Of a DNA stretch of 64,000 bases, positions 43,477 through 51,966 are shown in pieces. The notes beneath the pieces are model-generated. The model made no database searches and was not told the DNA's origin. It saw only the letters and a list, made by a program, of their open reading frames with translations. Origin of the DNA: Castellaniella sp034674885 (GTDB taxonomy: Bacteria > Pseudomonadota > Gammaproteobacteria > Burkholderiales > Burkholderiaceae_B); contig NZ_JAUCDS010000009.1 of assembly GCF_034674885.1 (NCBI RefSeq), forward strand, positions 51,432 through 115,431, in the 5' to 3' direction. The position numbers were made by a program, and so were the translations under genes. Position 1 is the stretch's first letter; every line of letters begins with the position of its first letter.

Positions 43477-44820
43477 CTAGTTCGAGTACGGGCTGCGCAT
43501 CAGCGAATCCAGCCCCGAGGGCACGCCTCGGGCGGCCGGGCCGCTGGGGGACGGAGCACGCTGGGACGCCGCCTGGGCGCCGGCGGCACCGGCCGTACTG
43601 ACGGTGGAGCTGCTGGACGAACCCGAGGCTGACGAAGGCGATCCGCCCGCAGCCGCGCTGGTGTCCGCAGATGAGCCATGTGCGGCCTGCTGCATGATCT
43701 TGTCCAGCGGCAGATACAGCATGTTGTTGCCCACCGGGGCATCGATCATGACCTTGGCCGTGTCGCTGAAAATGTCCTGCATGGTTTCCAGATACATGCG
43801 TTCGCGGGTGATGCCCGGCGCCTTGGCGTATTCGGCCGCCACGCTGTCAAAGCGCGAGGTATTGCCTTGCGCCTGACCGATGACCTGGGCGCTGTAGCCC
43901 TCGGCTTCCTGGATCATGCGTGCAGACTGGCCTTCGGCCTCTGGCACGACCTTGCTGGCGTAGGCGTTACCTTCGTTGATCTGGCGTTCGCGATCCTGAC
44001 CGGCCTTGACTGCATCGTCGAACGCGGCCTGCACCTGTTCGGGCGGCTGCACGTTCTGGATGGCGACCGTGGAGATCTGGATGCCGGTCTGATAGCGATC
44101 CAGAATGCTTTGGGCCAGCGCCTGGACCTCGGAGGCGACTTCGGTACGCCCCGAATACAGGACGAAGTCCATCGGTTTGCGACCGACGATTTCGCGCATG
44201 CCGGTTTCCGCCGCCTGGCGCACGGACTCGTCCGGCTGGTTGGTATTGAACAGATAGGACGGCGCCCCGTCGGCACGCAGGCGATACTGCACCACGAACT
44301 GCACGTCGACGATATTTTCGTCGTTGGTCAGCATCAGGGATTCGGACAGGACCTTATTGCGTGACGACCCCCGAAAACCGACCTCGAAGGTGCGCAATTG
44401 GGAAATATTGACGTCCTGGGAATTTTCGATGGGGTACGGCAGGCGCCACTGCAGACCCGGATTCAGCGTGTGGGTGTATTTCCCGAAACGCGTGACCACG
44501 GCGACCTGACCTTCCTGGACGATCATGAAACCGCTGGCCAGCCACAGCAGAACGGCGACAATGATCAGCAGCAGGATGAATCGCGGCGAAGGCCCGGGCA
44601 GCGACGGCAGCCCGCCCCCCGAAGGCATGCGCGGACCGCGCCCCCCGCCCCGCTTGCCAAACAGGCCCGACAGGCGTTTGTTGAAATCGCGCCAGACCTC
44701 GTCCAGGTCGGGCGGGCCGCCTGCGGGATTGGGCTTGTTATTGGAAGGCTCGTTGTCCTGATTTTGCTGACCGCGCCCCCAGCCCGGATCATTCAGGTTG
44801 AACAGTTTCATTCCACGCAT
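43477..44820 (-). CDS. hflK: HflK, subunit of the FtsH-modulating HflKC complex
   Basis: SPFH-family protein, 447 residues. A Gly/Asn/Pro-rich cytoplasmic start (NLNDPGWGRG) precedes one membrane segment (FILLLIIVAVLLWLASGFMIV), the SPFH domain (QEGQVAVVTRFGKYTHTLNPGLQWRLPYPIE), and a coiled-coil tail ending in a Ser/Ala/Gly-rich stretch. The ATG at 44820 (MRGMKLF) has GGGA five bases upstream and overlaps the hflX end by 32 bp; 44811 (MKLF) is the alternative. Its partner is HflC. Confidence 0.95.
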   Translation of the reverse strand: MRGMKLFNLNDPGWGRGQQNQDNEPSNNKPNPAGGPPDLDEVWRDFNKRLSGLFGKRGGGRGPRMPSGGGLPSLPGPSPRFILLLIIVAVLLWLASGFMIVQEGQVAVVTRFGKYTHTLNPGLQWRLPYPIENSQDVNISQLRTFEVGFRGSSRNKVLSESLMLTNDENIVDVQFVVQYRLRADGAPSYLFNTNQPDESVRQAAETGMREIVGRKPMDFVLYSGRTEVASEVQALAQSILDRYQTGIQISTVAIQNVQPPEQVQAAFDDAVKAGQDRERQINEGNAYASKVVPEAEGQSARMIQEAEGYSAQVIGQAQGNTSRFDSVAAEYAKAPGITRERMYLETMQDIFSDTAKVMIDAPVGNNMLYLPLDKIMQQAAHGSSADTSAAAGGSPSSASGSSSSSTVSTAGAAGAQAASQRAPSPSGPAARGVPSGLDSLMRSPYSN

Positions 44821-45892
44821 TGTTTCCCGTAGGCCCCCCAAATTCTGCAATCGACTGCCGTAAGCCGTCCAGACCGCTGCGTTGCAGCGCACTGACAAAG
44901 ACTCGCGCAATCGTACCATGTTCGTTTCGCTCGACCCGGGGATCATATCCGGCCGTGTCGATTTTGTTATAGACCCGGATCTGCGGAATTTCGTCCGCGC
45001 CGATGTCCTTCAGGACTTTGTTGACCTCGGCCGCCTGCTCGTCGCGCTGCGGGCTGGCGGCATCGATGACATGCAGCAACAGATCCGCATGCACGGTTTC
45101 TTCCAGGGTGGCCCGGAAGGCGGCGATCAGGGTAGGCGGCAGAGAGCGGATAAAACCCACCGTATCGGACACCACCACCTGCCCTGCCCCGTCGATCCAG
45201 ACCCGGCGCGTGGTCGTGTCCAGCGTGGCAAAGAGCTGGTCGGCAGCATAGGCGCCGGCCCGAGTCAGAGCATTGAACAGCGTTGATTTGCCAGCGTTGG
45301 TGTATCCCACCAGAGACACCGACAGGGTCTGGCCACGCGCCCTGGCCCGCCGCTGAGTCAAGCGCTGGCGCTGGGCGCGATCCAGGCGGTCGCGCAGAGC
45401 CCGCACCCGCACGCCGATCAGGCGGCGGTCGGTTTCCAGCTGGGATTCGCCCGGACCCCGCACGCCGATCCCGCCTCGCTGACGCTCCAGGTGGGTCCAC
45501 AAACGGGTCAGACGGGTGGACAGGTGCTGCAACTGCGCCAGCTCGACCTGCAGCTTGCCCTCGTGGCTTTGTGCCCGCAAGGCGAAGATATCCAGGATCA
45601 GTGCGACGCGATCGACGACCCGGACCTCGAAGTGGCGTTCGAGGTTGCGCTGCTGAGCCGGACTGAGGGGCTGATCGAAGAGCACGACCTCGGCGGCGGT
45701 GGCCTTGACCAGGGCAGCGGCTTCCTCGATCTTGCCCGAGCCGATGAAGCCGGCCGCATCCGGCCGACTGCGCCGCGCCACCATGACCTCGGCAATGTCC
45801 GCCCCCGCACCGCGCGCAAGCATCAGGAATTCTTCGGCATGCGCGGCGTAATCTGGTTCGCCCAGATCAACGCTGATAACCAGCGATTTCAT
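44789..45892 (-). CDS. hflX: GTPase HflX
   Basis: Ribosome-associated GTPase of the Obg-HflX group that rescues or splits stalled ribosomes. 367 residues. The HflX-specific GPGESQLETDRRLI region precedes the G domain: G1 VGYTNAGKSTLFNAL, G3 SDTVGFIRSLP, G4 NKID. I chose the ATG at 45892 (MKSLVISVDLGE); a GTG at 45904 falls in the head of the extragenic repeat. The GGGGG of that repeat lies 6 bases before the ATG and is the only ribosome-site-like sequence, so the repeat forms the hflX leader. Confidence 0.94.
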   Translation of the reverse strand: MKSLVISVDLGEPDYAAHAEEFLMLARGAGADIAEVMVARRSRPDAAGFIGSGKIEEAAALVKATAAEVVLFDQPLSPAQQRNLERHFEVRVVDRVALILDIFALRAQSHEGKLQVELAQLQHLSTRLTRLWTHLERQRGGIGVRGPGESQLETDRRLIGVRVRALRDRLDRAQRQRLTQRRARARGQTLSVSLVGYTNAGKSTLFNALTRAGAYAADQLFATLDTTTRRVWIDGAGQVVVSDTVGFIRSLPPTLIAAFRATLEETVHADLLLHVIDAASPQRDEQAAEVNKVLKDIGADEIPQIRVYNKIDTAGYDPRVERNEHGTIARVFVSALQRSGLDGLRQSIAEFGGPTGNNAWNETVQPE

Positions 45893-45897
45893 GCTGG

Positions 45898-45986
45898 CCC
45901 CCACGCTGCGCAGGCTATCGCCTGCTTGCTGCCCCCCAAGGGGGCGCTTTGGGGCCTGGGGCGGCCCGGCGCCCCAAAGGCCCCCC
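45898..45986. repeat. Extragenic hairpin repeat, copy 2, in the hfq-hflX gap
   Basis: Begins with the same head CCCCCACGCTGCGCAGGC (45898-45915) and GCTTGCTGCCCCCC-AAGGGGGCG as the copy at 1727. The main hairpin has left arm 45940-45955, a loop of 15 bases (CTGGGGCGGCCCGGC) and right arm 45971-45985, with one bulged G. The loop differs from copy 1 only at its first base. The stem differs (CTTTGGGGC/GCCCCAAAG here, TTTTTACC/GGTAAAAA there) yet stays complementary. No T-run follows, so hfq-hflX read-through is possible. Confidence 0.75.
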
Positions 45987-46075
45987 TCGCGGCCGGTATG
46001 CCGCTCGGGCCAAAAGCAATGCCCGCTGGCGCGGGACGCGCGGCGGGCGATGGCGACAGCGGAACAGCGCGGGGA

Positions 46076-46312
46076 TTATTCAGCAGAGTCATCCACCTGG
46101 AAGGAAACCGGGCGGGCCGGAACGACGGTGGAAATCGCGTGTTTGTACACCATCTGCGTGACGGTGTTGCGCAGCAACACGACGTATTGATCGAAGGACT
46201 CGACTTGGCCCTGCAATTTGATCCCGTTGACCAGATAGATCGAGACTGGCACGTGGTCCTTGCGCAAGGCGTTGAGAAACGGGTCTTGAAGAATTTGCCC
46301 TTTATTGCTCAT
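46076..46312 (-). CDS. hfq: RNA chaperone Hfq
   Basis: Sm-like hexameric RNA chaperone that pairs small RNAs with mRNAs, 78 residues. Sm1 reads LQDPFLNALRKDHVPVSIYLVNGIKLQGQVESFDQYVVLL and Sm2 QMVYKHAISTVVPARPV (YKHA is diagnostic). The ATG at 46312 (MSNKGQ) is the family start with CGGAG upstream; earlier in-frame codons run through the promoter and hairpin. It lacks the long disordered tail of gamma-proteobacterial Hfq. First gene of hfq-hflX-hflK-hflC. Confidence 0.97.
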   Translation of the reverse strand: MSNKGQILQDPFLNALRKDHVPVSIYLVNGIKLQGQVESFDQYVVLLRNTVTQMVYKHAISTVVPARPVSFQVDDSAE

Positions 46313-46370
46313 GGACGAGGCTCCGGTTATTGAAGTTATAGTACTTAGGCTATTGGCTATTTTAATGCGA

Positions 46371-46414
46371 TTCATGCGCCGCAGCACGACCAGCGTCGTG
46401 CGGCGGCGCATGAA
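46371..46414. terminator. Long hairpin between hisC and hfq
   Basis: Inverted repeat with 20-base arms (46371-46390 and 46395-46414), 19 of 20 pairs matched, and a four-base loop CAGC. It begins four bases after the hisC stop on the minus strand. No clean T-run follows, only an AT-rich stretch that also holds the hfq promoter region, so it is a strong but atypical terminator candidate. Confidence 0.65.
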
Positions 46415-46418
46415 TTCA

Positions 46419-47495
46419 TCAAATGGATAGAACGCTCTTCAGCGTATCACACAAGCGGGTGCACTGTTCCGGCGTGCCCACGGTGATGCGCAGATATTGT
46501 TCAATGCGCGGCGCCTGAAAATGGCGCACCAGAATGCCCTGGTCGCGCAGCCCCCGGGCGATGACGCTGGCTTCCTGGGTGCGATGACGTGCAAAGACGA
46601 AGTTCGCCTGCGACGGCAGCACATCAAAGCCCAGCGACCGCAGGGCGCCCACCAGGGATTCACGCGCATCCATGACAGCATGGCGGGTGCGGTCGAACCA
46701 GCCTTCGTCTTCGATCGAGGCCAAAGCGCCGGCCTGTGCCACCCGATCCAGGGGATAGGAATTGAAGCTGTCCTTGACCCGCAACAGGCCAGCCACCAGA
46801 TCGGGCGATGCCAGGGCGTACCCGACCCTGAGCCCTGCCAGCGAACGGGACTTGGACAGGGTATGGATGACCATCAGGTTGGGGAAGTCCCGCAACAGGG
46901 TGGCGGCTGATTCCGCGCCGAAATCCACGTAGGCCTCGTCTACCACCACGGCGCTGTCCGGACGGGCCTGGGCGATGGCGGCGATGGCATCCAGGCCCAG
47001 GGCACGCCCCGTCGGCGCGTTGGGATTGGCAAAGATGATGCCGGCGGGTTCCTGTTCGACGGCTTCCGTGTAGTCCGACACCCGCAGGGTGAAGTCATCC
47101 GCCAGAGGAATCAGGCGATGCGGCACGTCGTAGAAGCGGCAATAAGTGCGGTAGAAGCTGTAGGTGACGTCGGGCAGCCACAGGGCACGCCCGCCACGCA
47201 GGAACAGGCCATTGAACACATGCGCCAGGATCTCGTCCGAGCCATTGCCCAGAAACACCTGATCCGCATCCAGGCGATAGCGCCGCGCGATGGCACGGCG
47301 CAGATCCAGGGCCTGGTAGTCCGGATACAGGCGCATGTCGTCGGTCAGCGCGGCCCGCATGGCCTCGATCGCCTTGGGCGAAGGCCCATAGGGATTCTCG
47401 TTGGTGTTGAGCTTGAGCAGGTTCGGAATCCGGGCCTGCTCGCCAGGCGTGTAGGGAATCAGGCCCGCGATGTGATCGCTCCAGAGCGTGCTCAC
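46419..47495 (-). CDS. hisC: Histidinol-phosphate aminotransferase HisC
   Basis: PLP aminotransferase of histidine synthesis, 358 residues. Family marks: LKLNTNENPYGPSPKAIEAM, FLGNGSDEILAHVF, the PNAPTG loop, VVDEAYVDFG, and the lysine motif HTLSKSRSLAGLRVGY. The start is GTG at 47495, overlapping the der stop as GTGA. Its place between der and hfq interrupts the der-hfq order seen in many relatives; another HisC could exist in a his operon elsewhere. Confidence 0.94.
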   Translation of the reverse strand: MSTLWSDHIAGLIPYTPGEQARIPNLLKLNTNENPYGPSPKAIEAMRAALTDDMRLYPDYQALDLRRAIARRYRLDADQVFLGNGSDEILAHVFNGLFLRGGRALWLPDVTYSFYRTYCRFYDVPHRLIPLADDFTLRVSDYTEAVEQEPAGIIFANPNAPTGRALGLDAIAAIAQARPDSAVVVDEAYVDFGAESAATLLRDFPNLMVIHTLSKSRSLAGLRVGYALASPDLVAGLLRVKDSFNSYPLDRVAQAGALASIEDEGWFDRTRHAVMDARESLVGALRSLGFDVLPSQANFVFARHRTQEASVIARGLRDQGILVRHFQAPRIEQYLRITVGTPEQCTRLCDTLKSVLSI

Positions 47496-48889
47496 GACTG
47501 CTTGTCCTTCAGGTAGGGGTTATGCGAGGATTTGAACTCGACGCTCAGGGGCGTTCCGGCGAGTTTGAAGGCATCGCGGAACTGGCCTTCCAGGTAGCGC
47601 CGGTAGGAATCCGGCACGGCATCCAGGGCGTTGCCGTGGATGATGATGCGCGGCGGATTCTGCCCCCCCTGGTGCGCATACCGCATCTTGGGCCGGAAGA
47701 TGCCCTTGCGCGGCGGCGGCTGCTGCTCGATGGCCGCCTGCAGCGTGCGTGTGAGTTTCGGGGTGGACAATTTGGCGAAGGCTGCCGCATGGGCGGCTTC
47801 GACGGCCTTGATTACCGGCCCCACCCCCTGCCCCTTCAAGGCGGACAGATGCAGGACCCGGGCAAAGGACAGAAACCGCAGTTTGCGCTCGTATTCGCGC
47901 TGCACCCATTCTCGTTGTTCGCTGTCGATGGCGTCCCATTTGTTCAGGCCGACCACCAGGGCGCGACCAGCCTCCACGGCGAAACCGGCGATGTGGGCGT
48001 CCTGGTCGGAGACCCCATCCTGCGCGTCGATCAGCAGCAGCACGACGTTGGAGGCCTCGATGGCCTGCAGGGTCTTGATGACGGAAAATTTCTCGACGGT
48101 TTCGAAGACCTTGCCCCTGCGACGCAGGCCTGCCGTATCGATCAGGGTATAGCGTCGACCGGCCCGCTCGAATTCGATCTCGATGGCATCGCGCGTGGTG
48201 CCCGGCAGGTCGTAGGCGATCACTCGCTCTTCGCCCACCAGCGTGTTGATCAGCGTGGATTTGCCCACGTTCGGGCGCCCGGCGATCGCCAGCTTGATCC
48301 GGTGATCGGGTTCGGCGCCGGGTTCCTGCGCGGATTCGCTCTCGGGGCTGTCGGCGGCATCCTGACGCGCCTGGGCCAGCAACGCGGCCAGGGCCTCGTC
48401 CACCAGAGCGGAGACCCCGTCGCCATGGGCGGCAGAAATGGCATAGGGCTCGCCCAGACCCAATTCGTGGAACTGGGCCAGATCGGCATGATCGCGCATG
48501 CCTTCGGCCTTGTTCACCGCCAAGAGCACCCGCTGCCCGGTCTTGCGCAACAGGCGGGCGATCTCGTGATCGTGGGCATTGATCCCTTCGCGGCCATCCA
48601 CCAGGAACAGCACGACGTCGGATTCTGCGATCGCCTGTTCGGTCTGGCGGGCCATTTCAACCAGAATGCCCCGGGTAGCGACCGGTTCGAAACCACCGGT
48701 ATCCACCACGATGAATGGAAAATCGCCTACCCGACCTTCGCCGTAATGCCGATCGCGGGTCAGCCCCGAAATATTCGCGACCAACGCTGCGCGAGATCGC
48801 GTCAGGCGATTGAACAGGGTCGACTTGCCGACATTGGTGCGCCCGACCAGGGCCACCACCGGTTTGAAATGCAGATCAGTCACCGACAC
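47492..48889 (-). CDS. der: Ribosome-assembly GTPase Der (EngA)
   Basis: Double-GTPase required for 50S assembly, 465 residues. Two complete G domains: G1 GRTNVGKSTLFNRL with DTGGF, and G1' GRPNVGKSTLINTL with DTAGLRRRGK, plus NKAE and NKWD; a C-terminal KH-like domain includes PPPRKGIFRPKMRYAHQGGQNPP. The start is GTG at 48889, inside the last codons of bamB (14-bp overlap); the G1 motif is close to the N-terminus, so no other start fits. Confidence 0.96.
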   Translation of the reverse strand: MSVTDLHFKPVVALVGRTNVGKSTLFNRLTRSRAALVANISGLTRDRHYGEGRVGDFPFIVVDTGGFEPVATRGILVEMARQTEQAIAESDVVLFLVDGREGINAHDHEIARLLRKTGQRVLLAVNKAEGMRDHADLAQFHELGLGEPYAISAAHGDGVSALVDEALAALLAQARQDAADSPESESAQEPGAEPDHRIKLAIAGRPNVGKSTLINTLVGEERVIAYDLPGTTRDAIEIEFERAGRRYTLIDTAGLRRRGKVFETVEKFSVIKTLQAIEASNVVLLLIDAQDGVSDQDAHIAGFAVEAGRALVVGLNKWDAIDSEQREWVQREYERKLRFLSFARVLHLSALKGQGVGPVIKAVEAAHAAAFAKLSTPKLTRTLQAAIEQQPPPRKGIFRPKMRYAHQGGQNPPRIIIHGNALDAVPDSYRRYLEGQFRDAFKLAGTPLSVEFKSSHNPYLKDKQS

Positions 48890-50027
48890 CCACCAGCATC
48901 AGATTGCCACCGCCCGTCTGCACCACGATGCCACGGGGCGTCGTCAACGGAGGAGAGGTGATTGGGCCGCCGCCGATCTGCACCCGCGCCATCGGGCTGC
49001 CATCGGCACGCGACAGAAAATGCAGGTAGCCTTCGTAGTCGCCCACCGCCACTGCTCGCCCAGCCAGCGCCGGAGAAGTCAGGCGACGGTTCAGCAGCGC
49101 TGGCTGCTTCCATTGTTCATGGCCGTCCTTCAGGTCCAGCGCATGCACGACATCGCGCATGTCGGGCAGATAGAGGTGCTGGCCGTCCGTCGTCATGCCG
49201 GTAGCCGAGGCGATATCCTGCGACCAGACGGCGCGCCCGCCCTGCGACACGTCAAAGCAGGTGATGCGGCCCTGATAGCTGACACCGCACAGCAGCGGCC
49301 CGACCATCAGCGGTTCGCCGACCACGTCGTTGATGCGTTCCAGGTCGGACGCTCCGCGCGAAGCGGACACGGAACCTTCCCAGCGCACGGTGCCCGAGGC
49401 TGCATCGATGACCAGCAGACGACCATTGGGCATGCCGGCGATCAGCAAATTGGGAGCCATCGCCATGCGGATACTGGTGCGCAGCGCCAGGGCGGGCCCG
49501 GGTCGCTGGACGTTCCAGCGCAATTTGCCCGTCGATTCGTCGAACGCCTGGATGCGGTAGTCCGTGGTGCGCACGGCGACAATGCCGTTGCCCACGGCCG
49601 GCGGCACATTGACCGCGCTGGCCGCCTGGCTGCGCCAGAGTTCCTTGCCTTGCGCGTCGTACGCGACCACGACCCCTTCGCGGGTGACCACCGCCGTCGT
49701 GCGGCCATCGCTGCCCACACCGGCCTGCAGGGCCTCGTCGCCAGCGCGCCAGCGCAAGGCCCCCGAGGCCAGATCCACGGCGGCCACCGTCCCGGACGGG
49801 GTGGCGGCGTAGACCGTATCGCCCACAAGCTGCGGCGCAAAGCCGTAATCCCCCCCGCTGCCGATGGATGTCGACCAGCGGGTCGCCACCGACAGCGTCG
49901 GCGCGTAATCCGTCAGCGGGGCCGGATCGAAGCGCGCATCCGTACTGGAGAACAGGCCGCAGCCCGACAGGCCCGCGACCGCCAGCCCGAGAACGGCGGC
50001 ACGAATGAGACGAACAGGGATACGCAT
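48876..50027 (-). CDS. bamB: Outer-membrane assembly lipoprotein BamB
   Basis: Beta-propeller lipoprotein of the BAM complex, 383 residues. Signal peptide with lipobox LSGC at residues 20-23 (RAAVLGLAVAGLSGCGLF). Repeated PQQ-like blades are visible: AVDLASGALRWRAG, AYDAQGKELWRSQ, AFDESTGKLRWNV, VIDAASGTVRWEG, ALDLKDGHEQWKQ. It is anchored in the inner leaflet of the outer membrane. Between yfgM (5-bp gap) and der. Confidence 0.95.
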   Translation of the reverse strand: MRIPVRLIRAAVLGLAVAGLSGCGLFSSTDARFDPAPLTDYAPTLSVATRWSTSIGSGGDYGFAPQLVGDTVYAATPSGTVAAVDLASGALRWRAGDEALQAGVGSDGRTTAVVTREGVVVAYDAQGKELWRSQAASAVNVPPAVGNGIVAVRTTDYRIQAFDESTGKLRWNVQRPGPALALRTSIRMAMAPNLLIAGMPNGRLLVIDAASGTVRWEGSVSASRGASDLERINDVVGEPLMVGPLLCGVSYQGRITCFDVSQGGRAVWSQDIASATGMTTDGQHLYLPDMRDVVHALDLKDGHEQWKQPALLNRRLTSPALAGRAVAVGDYEGYLHFLSRADGSPMARVQIGGGPITSPPLTTPRGIVVQTGGGNLMLVGVGD

Positions 50028-50032
50028 GGGGC

Positions 50033-50671
50033 TCAGGCTCCGTTCAAGGCGTCGATTTTCAGCTGGACGATCTGTGCGGCCGGATCGGTCCCGAAGGCCT
50101 TGAGCGCATCACGCCAGGCCTGGACTGCCTGATCGGCATGTCCCTGGGCGGCCAACACGTCGCCGCGCCGGTCAGCATACAGACCGGCAAAGCCGTCTGG
50201 GGCAGTCCCCTGCAACTGGGCCAGCGCAGGATCATATTGTTTCTGGGCCAGCAGCACCCCCGCCAGGCGCAGACGGGCCACCGCCTGCACGGCCGACGCG
50301 GAACTGTCGCGCACCAGCCATTCCAGCTGTTCGCGGGCGCCGTCCAGATCGTGGCGCTCCTGCAGGGCCCAGGCCGCAACCAGGACCCCCCGGGCCGCAT
50401 AGCCGGAACTGGCATAGTCGCTGCGCAGCGCGGTGCTGGCTGCCTTGATACGGGCCACGGCATCGTCGCCCGACTGGCTGGCGGCAGTGCCCAGGGCCTC
50501 GTAGTAACCCATGGCCTGCCCCGCCTGATGCGAGGCATACCATTGCCAGCCACGCCAGCCCGCGAAGGCCGCTGCCACGGCCAGCACCAGCACCAAGCTG
50601 AACGTGCCATAGCGTTCCCACCAGGCTTTCAGCGCGTCAATTTTTTCCTGTTCTTCGAGATCGTATGCCAT
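50033..50671 (-). CDS. yfgM: YfgM-like tetratricopeptide membrane protein (ancillary translocon subunit)
   Basis: Single-pass inner-membrane protein of 212 residues: cytoplasmic MAYDLEEQEKIDALKAWWERYG, one membrane segment (TFSLVLVLAVAAAFAGWRGW), then a helical periplasmic TPR domain (QYDPALAQLQ, GHADQAVQAWRDALKAF). In E. coli YfgM binds SecYEG and PpiD. The ATG at 50671 begins the family N-terminus; the longer frame upstream overlaps hisS. It precedes bamB, as in most beta- and gamma-proteobacteria. Confidence 0.9.
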   Translation of the reverse strand: MAYDLEEQEKIDALKAWWERYGTFSLVLVLAVAAAFAGWRGWQWYASHQAGQAMGYYEALGTAASQSGDDAVARIKAASTALRSDYASSGYAARGVLVAAWALQERHDLDGAREQLEWLVRDSSASAVQAVARLRLAGVLLAQKQYDPALAQLQGTAPDGFAGLYADRRGDVLAAQGHADQAVQAWRDALKAFGTDPAAQIVQLKIDALNGA

Positions 50672-50679
50672 GCCTGTAA

Positions 50680-51963
50680 TCAGATCCTTTGTTTGAGGTG
50701 GTGCGCCAGCTGGTCGAAGGCGACTGATTCCTGCTGTGCGTCGTCCGGGGAATCCACGCGCAGCCACTTCACCGTGGCGGATCCGGCGGCCAGCTCGTCT
50801 CCGCCTACGATCACGGCAACCTTGGCTCCGCTGGCGTCCGCGCGGCGAAATTGTGATTTAAACCCAGTCGAGCCGGCATGGACAAGTGCCCGCAGCCCCG
50901 CATCCCGCAGGGACTCTGCCAGGCGCGCGGCCTGACGCTGACCGTCGTCGCCCTGATGCACCAGATACACCTGGCATTCGTCGGGCGTCAGTTCGGGGGC
51001 ATTCTGCAGCCAGAGATCCAGCAGGCGTTCCATGCCGATGGCGAACCCGACGGCTGGGGCCGGCTTGCCGCCCAACAATTCGATCAAGCCATCATAGCGC
51101 CCGCCACCACACACGGTGCCCTGAGCGCCCAGGCGATCGGTGACCCATTCAAAGACCGTCAGGTTGTAATAATCCAGCCCCCGCACCAGGCGGGGATTCA
51201 ATGTGTAAGCGACGCCGGCATCATCCAGGCGGGCACACAGGCCCTGATAATGGGCCAGGGATTCGGCGCCCAGGAAATCGAACAGGCGCGGCGCGGCATT
51301 GGCCATGTCCTGCATCGCCGGGTTCTTCGTGTCCAGAACGCGCAGCGGATTGCTGTGCATGCGGCGCCGGGCTTCTTCGTCGAGCACGTCCACGTGCTTT
51401 TCCAGATGGGCGATCAGCGCCGCGCGATGTGCGGCGCGTTCGGCCGGCTGCCCCAGGGAATTGAGCTCCAGGCGGATGTCATCCAGACCCAGCAGGCGCC
51501 ACAGGCGCGCCAACATGAGAATCAGCTCGGCATCCACGTCGGGCCCCGGAAAGCCCAGAGCCTCGACATCGATCTGATGGAACTGGCGATAGCGCCCGCG
51601 CTGCGGCCGTTCGTGCCGGAACACCGGCCCCATGGAGTAGATGCGCCGTGGCCGGTCGTAGAGGAAATTGTGCTCGATGGAAGAGCGCACGATCCCGGCG
51701 GTGAATTCCGGACGCATGGTCAGGCGTTCGTCGTTCAGGGGATCGACAAAGGAATACATTTCCTTTTCGACAATGTCGGTGACTTCGCCGATGCCCCGGG
51801 TGAACAGGCGCGTGTGTTCCAGCACAGGCGTGCGCATGTTCTGATAGCCGTAGCCGGCCAGCCAGTCGCGCACCAGGGATTCCAGCTGTTCCCAACGCGC
51901 CGATTCAGGCGGCAGGGTGTCTTTCATGCCGGTCAGGCCGGCGACTTTCTTGAATTCGGACAT
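50680..51963 (-). CDS. hisS: Histidyl-tRNA synthetase HisS
   Basis: Class IIa synthetase charging tRNA-His, 427 residues. Motif 1 region GMKDTLPPESARWEQLE, motif 2 FRHERPQRGRYRQFHQIDVEALG, the histidine A loop LVRGLDYYNLTVFEW, and motif 3 CGGGRYDGLIELLGGKPAPAVGFAIGMERL, followed by an anticodon-binding domain. Between ispG (3-bp gap) and yfgM (8-bp gap). Confidence 0.97.
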   Translation of the reverse strand: MSEFKKVAGLTGMKDTLPPESARWEQLESLVRDWLAGYGYQNMRTPVLEHTRLFTRGIGEVTDIVEKEMYSFVDPLNDERLTMRPEFTAGIVRSSIEHNFLYDRPRRIYSMGPVFRHERPQRGRYRQFHQIDVEALGFPGPDVDAELILMLARLWRLLGLDDIRLELNSLGQPAERAAHRAALIAHLEKHVDVLDEEARRRMHSNPLRVLDTKNPAMQDMANAAPRLFDFLGAESLAHYQGLCARLDDAGVAYTLNPRLVRGLDYYNLTVFEWVTDRLGAQGTVCGGGRYDGLIELLGGKPAPAVGFAIGMERLLDLWLQNAPELTPDECQVYLVHQGDDGQRQAARLAESLRDAGLRALVHAGSTGFKSQFRRADASGAKVAVIVGGDELAAGSATVKWLRVDSPDDAQQESVAFDQLAHHLKQRI

Positions 51964-51966
51964 GCA

